64,000 bases of DNA, from NCBI GenBank assembly GCA_905200615.1, contig CAJKLB010000005.1, positions 22,217-86,216 on the forward strand, given 5' to 3'. How positions within the stretch are numbered: the stretch's first letter is position 1; the number at the start of each line of letters is the position of its first letter. The notes below the pieces were generated by a model, which did no database searches, was not told where the DNA came from, and saw nothing but the letters and a program-made list of their open reading frames with translations. Positions 42,589 to 51,630 of this stretch are shown here, one piece after another. The translations under genes and the position numbers were made by a program. The DNA is from an uncultured Selenomonadales bacterium (GTDB lineage: Bacteria > Bacillota > Clostridia > Christensenellales > QALW01).

Positions 42589-42972
42589 TTGAAAGAAAAC
42601 AACGAGCTTGAAAGAGCCGATATTGCTGTCGACCGCGATATGGAAGTAGACTGCGACATCGGTCAGGAAATCACCTGTTATATTGAAACATGGTTCGATG
42701 TAGATAAGAAATTCGGATTGAATATCGCAGATGAGGACGGGACATGGCTGAATCTATACGGCAAATACAATCCCTTTGAAGATACGCTTCGCATCGAATG
42801 CGAGATCAGCCGGGATAACGGAAGTGAATATTTTGACTATCAGCCCACCGACAGCGAGGCACAGCTCCTCAAGGAAATGATTGCAGATAAAATCCGTGAG
42901 GAATACCATCAGACGCCGCAGGAATTCTGCGGCGATACACAAAGCGAAACGATGACGATGGGAGGAATGTAA
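42589..42972 (+). CDS. ICE protein of unknown function (127 aa)
   Basis: Starts at TTG 42589 after ACGAGGTGA. Acidic N-terminus, then a beta-rich domain (CDIGQEITCYIETWFDVDKKF, WLNLYGKYNPFEDTLRIECE) and a helix. No known family; it recurs in my memory as a neighbour of PrgI genes. Confidence 0.7.
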   Translation: MKENNELERADIAVDRDMEVDCDIGQEITCYIETWFDVDKKFGLNIADEDGTWLNLYGKYNPFEDTLRIECEISRDNGSEYFDYQPTDSEAQLLKEMIADKIREEYHQTPQEFCGDTQSETMTMGGM

Positions 42973-43233
42973 GTGACACAGTATCTGTACCCGCAGAACT
43001 TAAAAGCCACAGCAAACCTGTGGCTGTGGGGACTGCGGGATTTTTGTATTCTCGGCATTGCCGCGCTGCTATCCATTGTGGCGCTGGTGCAGCTTCGGAT
43101 CGTAATTCCTGCTGCCGCCACGCTCTGTTATGGCTTTTTGACTATCCGTCTGGACGATACGACCATACTGGATTTTATGAAATACGCCGTGCGGTACTTT
43201 ATATCTACCCAACAATACTACGAATGGAGGTAA
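42973..43233 (+). CDS. PrgI/VirB3-like conjugation protein
   Basis: 86 aa with two hydrophobic helices (FCILGIAALLSIVALVQLR, VIPAAATLCYGFLTIRL) and a short charged tail, the PrgI/VirB3 layout. Start GTG 42973 with GGGAGG. Expected to pair with VirB4 in the transfer machine. Confidence 0.8.
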   Translation: MTQYLYPQNLKATANLWLWGLRDFCILGIAALLSIVALVQLRIVIPAAATLCYGFLTIRLDDTTILDFMKYAVRYFISTQQYYEWR

Positions 43234-43240
43234 GCGGCAG

Positions 43241-43846
43241 ATGAGAACGAAAGACAAACCACAAAAAAAGAAAAAAGGACGCTCGGTACAGGAGCTTTTA
43301 GGCATCAAGACCTTTACCAAATACGGACTTGCGGCCGGTAAGTACGAGCTGCTTTTTTATCTCGTCTCGCCCACCAACATCTCGGTGCTGTCCCATACCA
43401 ATATCGAAATCAAAATCCGCCATCTGATGATGGTGCTGTCCGCCATCCCCGATATTGAGATTACCTGCACCGACTCCTCCGAGTGCTTTGACGATAACAA
43501 ATCGTATTTAAGCGACAGGCTCTCGGAGGAACAGAATCCGAAGGTGCGGAAAATCATCAAAAAGGACATCGACTTTCTCGACCATATTCAAATGGAGATG
43601 GCGACCGCAAGGCAGTTTTTGTTTATCGCAAGGCTGAAAGACCGTAAAGATAAGCAGACCTTTGAAGCGGCAAACCGTATCGAGAAAACCATCTCCGAGC
43701 AGGGCTTTGAAGTGCAGCGGATAAAGAAAGCGGACATTAAGCGTTTTCTCGCCCTGTATTTTGAAGCCAGCATGAACGGGGAGCAGATGCCCGACATTGA
43801 CGGCGAACAATTCTATGAGGTGGACGATGAAGCTTCGGAAGATTAG
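43241..43846 (+). CDS. Conjugation protein, VirB4 N-terminal-like module
   Basis: 201 aa, soluble. A lysine-rich start is followed by GIKTFTKYGLAAGKYELLFY and ends IKRFLALYFEASMNGE, resembling the N-terminal part of VirB4/TrbE proteins before the ATPase. Here it is a separate gene ahead of sortase and virB4. Likely docks VirB4 to the channel. Confidence 0.65.
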   Translation: MRTKDKPQKKKKGRSVQELLGIKTFTKYGLAAGKYELLFYLVSPTNISVLSHTNIEIKIRHLMMVLSAIPDIEITCTDSSECFDDNKSYLSDRLSEEQNPKVRKIIKKDIDFLDHIQMEMATARQFLFIARLKDRKDKQTFEAANRIEKTISEQGFEVQRIKKADIKRFLALYFEASMNGEQMPDIDGEQFYEVDDEASED

Positions 43847-44579
43847 TCTTGCCGTTCTCCCCGTTCTGCTGTCGGCAATTGCCGCCTTGTCCGGCTTTAT
43901 GGTTTATACGCAACTGTCCGACCGGCAGAAAGAAAAAGAAGAATTCGATACCCTTGCTGAGATGGTGGAAGTAACGCCGGAAAAACCCAACGATGAAACG
44001 GCTGTGCCAACGGATGATACTTCCGAACCTGTGCGGGATCTGTCAGGGCTGTTTGCACAGAACAGCGACTGCATCGGCTGGCTGTATATTCCCGATACGC
44101 AGCTAAGCTATCCTGTCATGCACACCCCGGACAATCCGCAGAAATATCTGCGCCGAAGTTTTTACGGCGAATACAGTCAAAGCGGCGTGCCGTTTCTGGA
44201 CTGGCGGTGCGACCTGCAGAGCGATCATCTCATTGTTTACGGTCACAACATGAAAAACGGCACGATGTTCTCATCGCTTCGGAATTATACTGACCCGGCG
44301 TTCTGTACCGAGCATCCGGTTATAGAATTTCAAACAGCAGACGGTGTGGAACAATATACTGTCTTTGCCGTTGCCGCTGTTCAGAAAACCGATACTTGGT
44401 ACAGCTTTATTCATGCGGCCGACAGCACGGATTTCACCAAACAAGCCGCAGCAATCATGCAAAAATCGCTCTATAATACCGGCGTTACACCTGTGTTTGG
44501 TCAGCAGATCATCACTCTGTCCACCTGTTACGGTTCAGGAAAAAACGGCAGGCTGATTGTGGCAGCCGTAAAAATGTAA
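43827..44579 (+). CDS. Class B sortase
   Basis: 250 aa. N-terminal membrane anchor (ISLAVLPVLLSAIAALSGFM), then the SrtB barrel: histidine in LIVYGHNM (about 136), catalytic cysteine in TLSTCYGSGKNGRL (about 234) and the arginine that follows. Start ATG 43827, 4 nt after GAGGTGG, within the previous gene's end. It probably anchors the 1458-aa adhesin, or assembles ICE surface fibres. Confidence 0.92.
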   Translation: MKLRKISLAVLPVLLSAIAALSGFMVYTQLSDRQKEKEEFDTLAEMVEVTPEKPNDETAVPTDDTSEPVRDLSGLFAQNSDCIGWLYIPDTQLSYPVMHTPDNPQKYLRRSFYGEYSQSGVPFLDWRCDLQSDHLIVYGHNMKNGTMFSSLRNYTDPAFCTEHPVIEFQTADGVEQYTVFAVAAVQKTDTWYSFIHAADSTDFTKQAAAIMQKSLYNTGVTPVFGQQIITLSTCYGSGKNGRLIVAAVKM

Positions 44580-44590
44580 TTCAAAATATT

Positions 44591-44628
44591 ATCAGTCGTT
44601 TTGCAGACAGCAAAGCGGCTGATTTTTT
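44591..44628 (+). terminator. 14-bp hairpin between sortase and virB4
   Basis: ATCAGTCGTTTTGC (44591-44604) pairs with GCAAAGCGGCTGAT (44610-44623) with two G-U pairs and loop AGACA, then TTTTT. A terminator or partial attenuator inside the transfer operon. Confidence 0.75.
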
Positions 44629-44670
44629 GTGCTTTCCTTTTGTCTGCAAAACGGCAAAAGGAGGCTCTAT

Positions 44671-46506
44671 ATGTTCAAAAGGAAGCCAAAGGTACTCACA
44701 CCGGAGCAGGCGGAAGAAATCAGAACAAAGGATTTTTTCGATATGATCCTGCCCGGCACAATCAAATTCCTTTCCGACCATTATATCTTGGGCGACAGTT
44801 ATCGCTGTGTATGGGCGATCCGTGAGTATCCGCCCTCTACCGAGGAACAGGCGATCCTCTCTCAGCTTGCCGACCGCAGCGGCGTAACCTTACGCATCTA
44901 TCACAGACTGGTCGAAAGCATGGAACAGAGGAAAATCATTCAAAACGCCACTCGCCGAAACAAGCTGAAAAGCGGCGGCACTGATGTAAACGAAACCATC
45001 GAAGCCGAGGGTAATCTGCAGGATGTAGTGGAGCTGCTGGCAAATCTCCGCAAGAACCGTGAGCCGCTTCTGCACTGCTCAGTGTTCATCGAATTAAAGG
45101 CATGGAATATGGATGCGCTCAAAGAGCTGCAGAGCGAAATTGCAATGGAACTGACACGCTCCAAAATTTCGGTAGACCGTCTGACCTTACGGCAGAAAGA
45201 AGGCTTTTTGTCTGTTCTGCCTGTGGGCGCAAATCAGTTCGGCGCGCAGTATGAGCGCGTCCTGCCTGCCAGCTCGGTGGCAAATCTGTATCCCTTCAAC
45301 TTCTCCGGCAAGACCGATCCGAGAGGCATCTATATCGGCAGGGATAAGTTCGGCACGAACATTCTCGTGGATTTCGACCGCAGAGCCGAAGACAAAACCA
45401 CAAGCAATATCCTCATTTTGGGCAACAGCGGTCAGGGCAAAAGTTATCTGTTAAAGTTAATTCTCACCAACCTGCGCGAATCGGGAAAACTGATCATCTG
45501 CCTTGATCCCGAAAGCGAGTACGAAGAAATCTGTTCGGCGCTGGGCGGCTGTTATATCGATTTCCTGTCCGGCGAGTACACTATCAATCCGCTGGAACCA
45601 AAGGCATGGTCTGACGGGCAGGACGATGACAGCGACCCAACAGCACCAATTGCTTTTCGTAAAGCGACAAGGCTCAGTCAGCACATTGCTTTTCTAAAAG
45701 ATTTCTTCCGCAGCTACAAGGATTTCAGCGACAGTCAGATCGATACTATTGAAATCCTGCTATCCAAACTGTATGCCCGGTTCGGCATCACCGACAGCAC
45801 CGATTACAGCAGGCTGAAGCCCGCTGATTATCCGATCATGGAGGACTTCTACAAGCTGTGCGAGGAAGAATTCTACAGCTACGATAAAAGCAGAAAATAT
45901 CTCTATACCGAAGAAACGCTCCAAGAGGTATGCCTCGGCATCCACTCCATGTGTGTCGGTGCGGAAAGCAAATACTTCAACGGACACACCAACATCACGG
46001 ACGATGCATTCCTCGTATTCGGCGTGAAGGGCTTAATGGATACCAATAAGCGACTCAAGGACGCTATGCTGTTTAACATTCTCTCCTTCATGAGCAATCA
46101 ACTTCTCGGCAAGGGCAATACAGCGGCATCCATTGATGAACTGTATCTCTTTCTTACCAACATGACGGCAATCGAATATATCCGCAACGCTATGAAGCGT
46201 GTGCGTAAAAAGGATTCCTCGATTATTTTGGCGAGTCAGAATATCGAGGATTTTTTGATCCCGTCTATCCGTGAGTTTACAAAACCGCTGTTCTCTATTC
46301 CTACGCATCAGTTTCTGTTCAACGCAGGACAGTGTAGTCCTAAAGAATATATGGACGCACTTCAAGTCGAGCCTGCCGAATTTGAACTGATCAAATATCC
46401 CGAAAGAGGCACCTGCCTCTACCGCTGCGGCAACGAGCGATATCTGCTGCAGGTCATTGCTCCCGATTACAAATCCGCATTATTCGGAAAGGCAGGTGGA
46501 AGATAA
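44671..46506 (+). CDS. VirB4-like conjugative transfer ATPase (CD1110-type)
   Basis: 611 aa. Walker A ILGNSGQGKSYLL (about 260), Walker B region AASIDELYLFL (about 485), then SSIILASQNIED. N-terminal 200 residues form the VirB4 accessory domain. It energises pilin and substrate transport and contacts VirB3/VirB6 and VirD4. ATG 44671 with AAAAGGAGG. Confidence 0.93.
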   Translation: MFKRKPKVLTPEQAEEIRTKDFFDMILPGTIKFLSDHYILGDSYRCVWAIREYPPSTEEQAILSQLADRSGVTLRIYHRLVESMEQRKIIQNATRRNKLKSGGTDVNETIEAEGNLQDVVELLANLRKNREPLLHCSVFIELKAWNMDALKELQSEIAMELTRSKISVDRLTLRQKEGFLSVLPVGANQFGAQYERVLPASSVANLYPFNFSGKTDPRGIYIGRDKFGTNILVDFDRRAEDKTTSNILILGNSGQGKSYLLKLILTNLRESGKLIICLDPESEYEEICSALGGCYIDFLSGEYTINPLEPKAWSDGQDDDSDPTAPIAFRKATRLSQHIAFLKDFFRSYKDFSDSQIDTIEILLSKLYARFGITDSTDYSRLKPADYPIMEDFYKLCEEEFYSYDKSRKYLYTEETLQEVCLGIHSMCVGAESKYFNGHTNITDDAFLVFGVKGLMDTNKRLKDAMLFNILSFMSNQLLGKGNTAASIDELYLFLTNMTAIEYIRNAMKRVRKKDSSIILASQNIEDFLIPSIREFTKPLFSIPTHQFLFNAGQCSPKEYMDALQVEPAEFELIKYPERGTCLYRCGNERYLLQVIAPDYKSALFGKAGGR

Positions 46507-46997
46507 TGACACCGGCAGAAGAAAAAAGAGTCCGTGAGCTGACGGAAGAAATCGCCGAACTCAAAAAGCATCTGACTTTGAAAAGCGCGGCAATGACGAA
46601 CAGGGACACTTCCGATGAGCTTGAAAAGATTGGCGAGCTGTTAAGCGAAAAGAATGCGCTGACCGGTCTTGGTGAGGACGCGGCCTATCTTTATCTTAAT
46701 GACGGCGAATGGTTTCGGGAGGTCAAGGGCTTTGTGGGCGAGGACTCCGGTATGCATGACTGTATGGGAACAGCGCTGAAGATCGGCGACACGGTGTCCC
46801 TAAACGGATATCCCCGGCTCATTATGCAGGATATGCCTTCACAAAAAACGCTCTTGGAATGCGGCTGCAAAAAGATCAAGGATTGTTCGGAGATGGATAT
46901 TCAGGATGCTTTTAGCTGTGCCTTTACCGTCTCACTCCACTCCTGTTTGGAAGATTATGAAAACAGTCTGACACACAGCATGGAGATGCGGCTATGA
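46506..46997 (+). CDS. ICE protein of unknown function (163 aa)
   Basis: Helical start (EEKRVRELTEEIAELKKHL) followed by a small domain with several cysteines (LECGCKKIKDC). Co-translated with virB4 (1-nt overlap) and with the hydrolase gene downstream (4-nt overlap). Possibly an assembly helper. Confidence 0.7.
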   Translation: MTPAEEKRVRELTEEIAELKKHLTLKSAAMTNRDTSDELEKIGELLSEKNALTGLGEDAAYLYLNDGEWFREVKGFVGEDSGMHDCMGTALKIGDTVSLNGYPRLIMQDMPSQKTLLECGCKKIKDCSEMDIQDAFSCAFTVSLHSCLEDYENSLTHSMEMRL

Positions 46998-48034
46998 GCG
47001 CGACCGTTGCCGCCGTCCTTAAAAAGATTGCTGTCTCACTGCTTACAAATCCAAAGATACTGAAAACCGTACTCGGCATTGTGCTTGGGATTATCATCAT
47101 TATCATTATGCCCATCGTGGCGATTGTCTCTATCTTCAATGGCGGCATCGAGATTGACACCGACCGTCTGCAGACGATGGTGGTAGAAAATCTCTCTGCC
47201 GAGGAACAGCAAAAGCTGCAGTTTGTTGAGGATACCATGTACGCCATAGAAGATGAGATGAAAGCCGCCGGTTTCACCGGTAAAGTAAAGGAAGCGCAGG
47301 TACTGTATGTGCTTGCGCTTTCCGATTATGCCGGACAACCTGATTTTGTTTCCAAGCTCGTGGGCTGCTTTGCCGAAGATCAGACAGACGAACAACTCAT
47401 CGCAGCAGTCAACTCTGCGTTCGGCACACAGCTCACAGCCGAAGATTTCGGCAAAGTTATGGGAAATATCCGCGCTACGGCAATCGACATTTCGGACTTT
47501 ACCGATCCCACAACAAAAAACAATTTGGATATCGTGAAATGGGCAATCCATGCGCAGGAAAACGGATGGGGCTATGTCTACGGCACATACGGTTCCGTGC
47601 TGGATGAAGCGCTGCTGACAAGCAAGATAGCTCAGTATCCCGATGAGGTCGGCGGCTATGAGGATTTCATTCGTCAGAATTGGCTGGGCGGCAGAACCGC
47701 AGACTGTGTTGGACTTATAAAAGGCTACGGCTGGTACAATACCGAAACCGCGCAGATTGAAATCGGCGCAAACGGTATGCCCGACATCGGTGCGGATACC
47801 ATGTATGAAAACGCCGCAGAGAAAGGCACGATTGATACCATCCCCGAAATCCCCGGCTTGGCTGTTTGGCACGAAGGTCATATCGGCATCTATATCGGAA
47901 ACGGCGAAGTGATCCAAGCCGCGAATACCAATGCCGGAGTCATACGCACACCCATCGGTCAAACCGGCTGGACACACTGGCTGAAAATTCCGTATATCAG
48001 CTATATCGAAGAAACGGAGGAAACGAATCCATGA
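46994..48034 (+). CDS. NlpC/P60 cell-wall hydrolase of the transfer system (CD1108-like)
   Basis: 346 aa. One N-terminal membrane helix (VLGIVLGIIIIIIMPIVAIV), an extracellular helical domain, then an NlpC/P60 peptidase with cysteine in RTADCVGLIKG (about 237) and histidine in WHEGHIGIYIG (about 294). It should open peptidoglycan for the mating channel, like VirB1-type enzymes. Confidence 0.9.
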   Translation: MSATVAAVLKKIAVSLLTNPKILKTVLGIVLGIIIIIIMPIVAIVSIFNGGIEIDTDRLQTMVVENLSAEEQQKLQFVEDTMYAIEDEMKAAGFTGKVKEAQVLYVLALSDYAGQPDFVSKLVGCFAEDQTDEQLIAAVNSAFGTQLTAEDFGKVMGNIRATAIDISDFTDPTTKNNLDIVKWAIHAQENGWGYVYGTYGSVLDEALLTSKIAQYPDEVGGYEDFIRQNWLGGRTADCVGLIKGYGWYNTETAQIEIGANGMPDIGADTMYENAAEKGTIDTIPEIPGLAVWHEGHIGIYIGNGEVIQAANTNAGVIRTPIGQTGWTHWLKIPYISYIEETEETNP

Positions 48035-48261
48035 GTAAAAGAACAATGACACCCACAGAAGCTCGGCAGGAGCAGGAAAACGAAACAAACGAAATCCTGC
48101 TGGCAGAAGATGCGGTACAGACCACAGCTTATCTTGTAAACGCGCCGGACTGCTGTTCGGGAGCCGAGCAGCTCGATCATGTTCTCGGAATGCTCGGCGC
48201 CGATGTGATGGATGAAGACGTCTATCACAGCGAAGATCAGCATCCAAGGCTGTCTTTGTGA
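48031..48261 (+). CDS. ICE small acidic protein (76 aa)
   Basis: ATGA overlap with the hydrolase. Acidic, with CCSGAEQLDHVLGMLGADVM. No family recognised; a second small gene follows with a strong ribosome site. Confidence 0.65.
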   Translation: MSKRTMTPTEARQEQENETNEILLAEDAVQTTAYLVNAPDCCSGAEQLDHVLGMLGADVMDEDVYHSEDQHPRLSL

Positions 48262-48272
48262 AGGAGGATCAA

Positions 48273-48536
48273 ATGAAAGGAAAAATGAAATCCCTTTATG
48301 GGATATATAAAAAGCATGGGCGTGAAGCGTTTCTCGATGCAGCTAAAAGCTACTCTGTCCATGTGAGCGATACCATCGAGGATACCCTTTCTGAGATGGA
48401 ATCCCGATGGTATGACGGCAGTCAAACCATGACCGAGGCTGAAAAGATGATCGATGATTACAACAACGGGCTAACGCCGTTAAACGAACAGGAACACCCA
48501 TCTGTCGATATGGCACAGCCCCAAATGAAAATGTGA
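48273..48536 (+). CDS. ICE small protein (87 aa)
   Basis: Start ATG 48273 after AAGGAGGATC. Helical (SLYGIYKKHGREAFLDAAKS, DTIEDTLSEMESRW). Unknown function. Confidence 0.65.
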   Translation: MKGKMKSLYGIYKKHGREAFLDAAKSYSVHVSDTIEDTLSEMESRWYDGSQTMTEAEKMIDDYNNGLTPLNEQEHPSVDMAQPQMKM

Positions 48537-48546
48537 GGTGAGCATC

Positions 48547-48813
48547 ATGAAAAAAGCAGTAATCCCTGTGTCTTTTGACGCGGAAAAGCTATCCGCCGCC
48601 AAACTGTATATGGCACAGAAAGACCTGTCCTTTGAGGAAGAAATGGAAAAAGCCGCTGACGCATTGTACAGCAAACACGTGCCTGCAGGTGTGCGGGAGT
48701 TTATCGAACTGAATGCCGGGAACAAAACAGCTGCTGTCAAGCCGAAGAAACCGAAAGCTGTTCCTTCTTCTGCCGTGGGCGCTCCCGGCCGCACGGACGG
48801 TGATTCTGTTTGA
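48547..48813 (+). CDS. DUF6103-like small protein
   Basis: 88 aa. VIPVSFDAEKLSAAKLYMAQK and ALYSKHVPAGVREFIEL match the DUF6103 pattern, a probable ribbon-helix-helix-like protein found in ICEs. Alanine- and proline-rich tail. Confidence 0.8.
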   Translation: MKKAVIPVSFDAEKLSAAKLYMAQKDLSFEEEMEKAADALYSKHVPAGVREFIELNAGNKTAAVKPKKPKAVPSSAVGAPGRTDGDSV

Positions 48814-49835
48814 GAAGCCAGAACTTCGGTATCGAAATTGAGATGACCGGACTGACAAGAGCAGCGGCGGCAAGGATTATCGCGGGACATTTCGATACGC
48901 AGGCGACCCATGTCGGCGGCGGATATGACGCCTATACCATCAGGGACAACCGTAACCGTCAATGGAAAGTGGTGAGTGATGCCTCCATCCGCTGCCGCAA
49001 CGGTAACAACCGTTCGGCGAGCCGGGACTATTCGGTGGAATTTGTTTCTCCGATCTGTCAGTACGAAGATATTGAAACGGTGCAGGAACTTGTGCGCAAG
49101 CTCCGCGCAGGCGGTGCAAGAGTCAACGATAGCTGCGGCATCCATGTTCATGTGGATGCCTCCTCCCATACGCCGCAGACGCTCCGTAATATTGTAAACA
49201 TTATGGCGTCAAAAGAGGATTTGCTGTACAAGACATTAAAAGTTCAGGTGAACCGAGAGCATTACTGTCAGAAAGCCGATACCCGATTTTTGGAGGAACT
49301 CAACCATAAGCGTCCCAAAACTATGCAGGAGGTGGAGCAGATGTGGTACAACGGCTACGGCGGACGGTATATCCACTACGATGACAGCCGCTATCACGCC
49401 CTCAATCTGCACAGTGTATTTTCCAAAGGCACGATTGAATTCCGTATGTTTAACTCCACCCTCCACGCCGGAGAAGTGAAATCATATATTCAATTGTGCC
49501 TTGCCATCAGCCATCAGGCGCTTGTGCAGCGAGGTGCATCCCGCATCAAGAGGCAGCCGGAAAATGAGAAATACACCTTCCGCACTTGGCTTTTACGGCT
49601 GGGGTTGATCGGTGATGAATTTAAAACCGCCCGCCAGCATCTGCTGAAAAATTTAGAGGGCAACATTGCATGGCGTGATCCCGCACAAGCTGAAGCACAG
49701 AAAGCCCGCCTTGCAGCAAAGCGGTTAGCCGAGCAGCAGGAAACTGAGGAACAACAGCCGATGGTCGAAGAAGAACCGACAGCACAAGCAGATGAGCAGG
49801 AGCAGGACGCTCCTGCTTTTTCAATGCAGATGTAA
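48810..49835 (+). CDS. Amidoligase-family protein
   Basis: 341 aa. The start RSQNFGIEIEMTGL, then SCGIHVHVDAS (about 111), GTIEFRMFNSTLHAGEV (about 215) and LNLHSVF are the amidoligase (COOH-NH2 ligase of the glutamine-synthetase fold) motifs. TTG 48810, overlapping the previous stop. Glutamine-rich C-terminal tail. Paired with the cyclotransferase below; it likely adds an amino acid to a peptide or metabolite. Confidence 0.88.
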   Translation: MRSQNFGIEIEMTGLTRAAAARIIAGHFDTQATHVGGGYDAYTIRDNRNRQWKVVSDASIRCRNGNNRSASRDYSVEFVSPICQYEDIETVQELVRKLRAGGARVNDSCGIHVHVDASSHTPQTLRNIVNIMASKEDLLYKTLKVQVNREHYCQKADTRFLEELNHKRPKTMQEVEQMWYNGYGGRYIHYDDSRYHALNLHSVFSKGTIEFRMFNSTLHAGEVKSYIQLCLAISHQALVQRGASRIKRQPENEKYTFRTWLLRLGLIGDEFKTARQHLLKNLEGNIAWRDPAQAEAQKARLAAKRLAEQQETEEQQPMVEEEPTAQADEQEQDAPAFSMQM

Positions 49836-49853
49836 GGAGTGAAAAGTAAATAT

Positions 49854-50462
49854 ATGAGCAAACGATTGTATGTTGCCTACGGCAGCAATCTCAATATCCG
49901 TCAGATGAAATACCGCTGCCCCGACGCGAAGCTGTACGGCACAGGCGTCATCGAAGATTATGCGCTGCAGTTCAAAGGGCTGCCGCACGGCGCCTTTGCC
50001 ACCATTGCGCCGAAGGAAGGCGCCTTCGTCCCTGTAGCGGTGTGGGAAATCTCGAAACAAAACGAACAGGCGCTCGACCGCTACGAGGGCTATCCCTCCC
50101 ACTATTTCAAGCAGAATGTCTCCGTGCAGCTCGACGGAAAAGAAGTCGATGCAATGGTATATATCATGAATCTGAAAATGAATTTCGGTCTTCCGTCCCC
50201 GTATTATTACGGCACGGTCTATGAGGGCTACAACGACTGCGGGCTGGATACCGATGTTCTTGACAAAGCTGTTATGGAAAGCGCAGGACAGTTCTATGCT
50301 GCCCATCGGCAGCAGGAACTGCAGCAGACGCTGTTTGATATGGAAGATAAGGATGACTTTGTGTACGAGCCGGAGGACTATGATGAATACGAACCCGATG
50401 AGGACGAGCAGGCTATGGACGAAAGCGATCCCTTCTATTTCTCGGAGGGAATGCATTTATGA
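49854..50462 (+). CDS. Gamma-glutamylcyclotransferase-like protein
   Basis: 202 aa. YVAYGSNLNIRQM, then YALQFKG and VWEISKQNEQALDRYEGYP are AIG2/GGCT signatures; the catalytic glutamate is in the DRYEG block. Long acidic tail (DDFVYEPEDYDEYEPDEDEQ). In known systems such enzymes release gamma-glutamyl or related amide products made by an amidoligase. Confidence 0.88.
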   Translation: MSKRLYVAYGSNLNIRQMKYRCPDAKLYGTGVIEDYALQFKGLPHGAFATIAPKEGAFVPVAVWEISKQNEQALDRYEGYPSHYFKQNVSVQLDGKEVDAMVYIMNLKMNFGLPSPYYYGTVYEGYNDCGLDTDVLDKAVMESAGQFYAAHRQQELQQTLFDMEDKDDFVYEPEDYDEYEPDEDEQAMDESDPFYFSEGMHL

Positions 50463-50857
50463 GCCGCAAAAAAGAATTGCATCGAAGCCTTGGGAACCGG
50501 TATTCCTATAAGCGCCTGCTCAGTGACCGTGAAATCCAGCGGATGAAAAATCATATCCCCGCAGACTTTTCTGAAACGATTGCCGCGGCACTCACCGCAG
50601 GATGCCTGCGGCTGAACGCTGTACTGTACCGTTCCTGCAAAGAACTGCTGCTCGGTTACGATGTGTTCGTCAAGGACGATCCGGACTCGCCGGAGTGGAT
50701 TTACTATGACGGTCTCTCCGATCCGGTCAGCTTAAAAGAAGCAGATATGATCAGAATTCTCGACCGTCTCATAACAGAGCGTGGACTGTCCTATACCGAG
50801 AGCTGTTTCAAACGGTTGGACGGCAAAACGGTAGAGAAAGACAAGAACCGCCTGTGA
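50459..50857 (+). CDS. ICE protein of unknown function (132 aa)
   Basis: Overlaps the previous stop (ATGA). Basic N-terminus (MSRKKELHRSLGNRYSYKRL), helical middle and SYTESCFKRLDGKTVEKDK at the end. Last gene before the oriT region. Confidence 0.6.
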   Translation: MSRKKELHRSLGNRYSYKRLLSDREIQRMKNHIPADFSETIAAALTAGCLRLNAVLYRSCKELLLGYDVFVKDDPDSPEWIYYDGLSDPVSLKEADMIRILDRLITERGLSYTESCFKRLDGKTVEKDKNRL

Positions 50858-51217
50858 GCCACCGTGACGCCCCGTGTGCCGGCTTTGACGGCGGGGCGGA
50901 GAAAGTACACGACCGACAGGGTGAAAGCGAAATTAGGGCGGTTTCGGCGGGGTCTGCGCAGAGAGAACTACAGCCCCAAATTGTCCCGTATTCGCCTGCG
51001 ATTTGGTTGCAGGATAAAGGCGGGTGGCTGTAAACGCCTCTCCGCCGACTCACAGCAGCCCGCAATGCGGACTGCGACAGGGCTTTCGAGCTTTTTCGTT
51101 TTTTACAGTTTGGGTACACCTGAAAACCGCCCACTATGAAAACGGGTACACCGAACCAAAGACAAGCCCCGTAAACACGCCCTTTTGGCGGTGGCTGTCG
51201 GAAAGGAGTAAGCGCCG
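50858..51217 (+). promoter_or_regulatory. Candidate transfer origin (oriT) region
   Basis: 360 nt free of convincing genes directly before mobC and the relaxase, where oriT lies in MobP-type elements. It contains the inverted repeat CGCCCCG (50868-50874) / CGGGGCG (50892-50898) and two copies of GGGTACACC (51112-51120 and 51144-51152) 32 nt apart. The nick site cannot be read. Confidence 0.55.
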
Positions 51218-51628
51218 ATGGGCAAAGAAAAGAAAATCCGAATTCCTTTGTGGATATACCCATCCACAGAGGAAAAAATCCAAAGAAATTACGAAGCCGA
51301 CAACTGCAAAAGCCCCAGCGAATTTATTGAGAAAGCGATTTTGTTTTACTGCGGCTATCTCGCCAGCGAGGAATACAAACAATACTTGCCGAATGTTCTC
51401 GTCTCTACCATGCAGGGCAGCCTCAATTCCTTTGAGGATCGCATGGCAACGCTGCTTTTCAAAATTGCCGTGGAGCTTTGCATGATGCTCCATGTGACCG
51501 CAGCGGCCAATGAGATCGATACGGATACGCTCGCCCGTCTGCGCGGGATGTGCGTAGAGGAAGTGAAACGCATGCGCGGCGCTGTGCGTTTGGAGGACGC
51601 TGTGAAATTTCAAAACGGCGATGAATAA
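51218..51628 (+). CDS. MobC-like relaxosome accessory protein
   Basis: 136 aa. Starts with a ribbon-helix-helix (KKIRIPLWIYPSTEEKIQRN, SPSEFIEKAILFY), then helices. It should bind oriT and help the relaxase, which begins 3 nt after its stop. ATG preceded by GAAAGGAG. Confidence 0.85.
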   Translation: MGKEKKIRIPLWIYPSTEEKIQRNYEADNCKSPSEFIEKAILFYCGYLASEEYKQYLPNVLVSTMQGSLNSFEDRMATLLFKIAVELCMMLHVTAAANEIDTDTLARLRGMCVEEVKRMRGAVRLEDAVKFQNGDE

Positions 51629-51630
51629 GC

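Noticed and set aside
47036..48247. 403-codon minus-strand frame opposite the NlpC/P60 gene
   Set aside because: Shadow frame; the plus-strand gene has clear motifs and operon overlaps.
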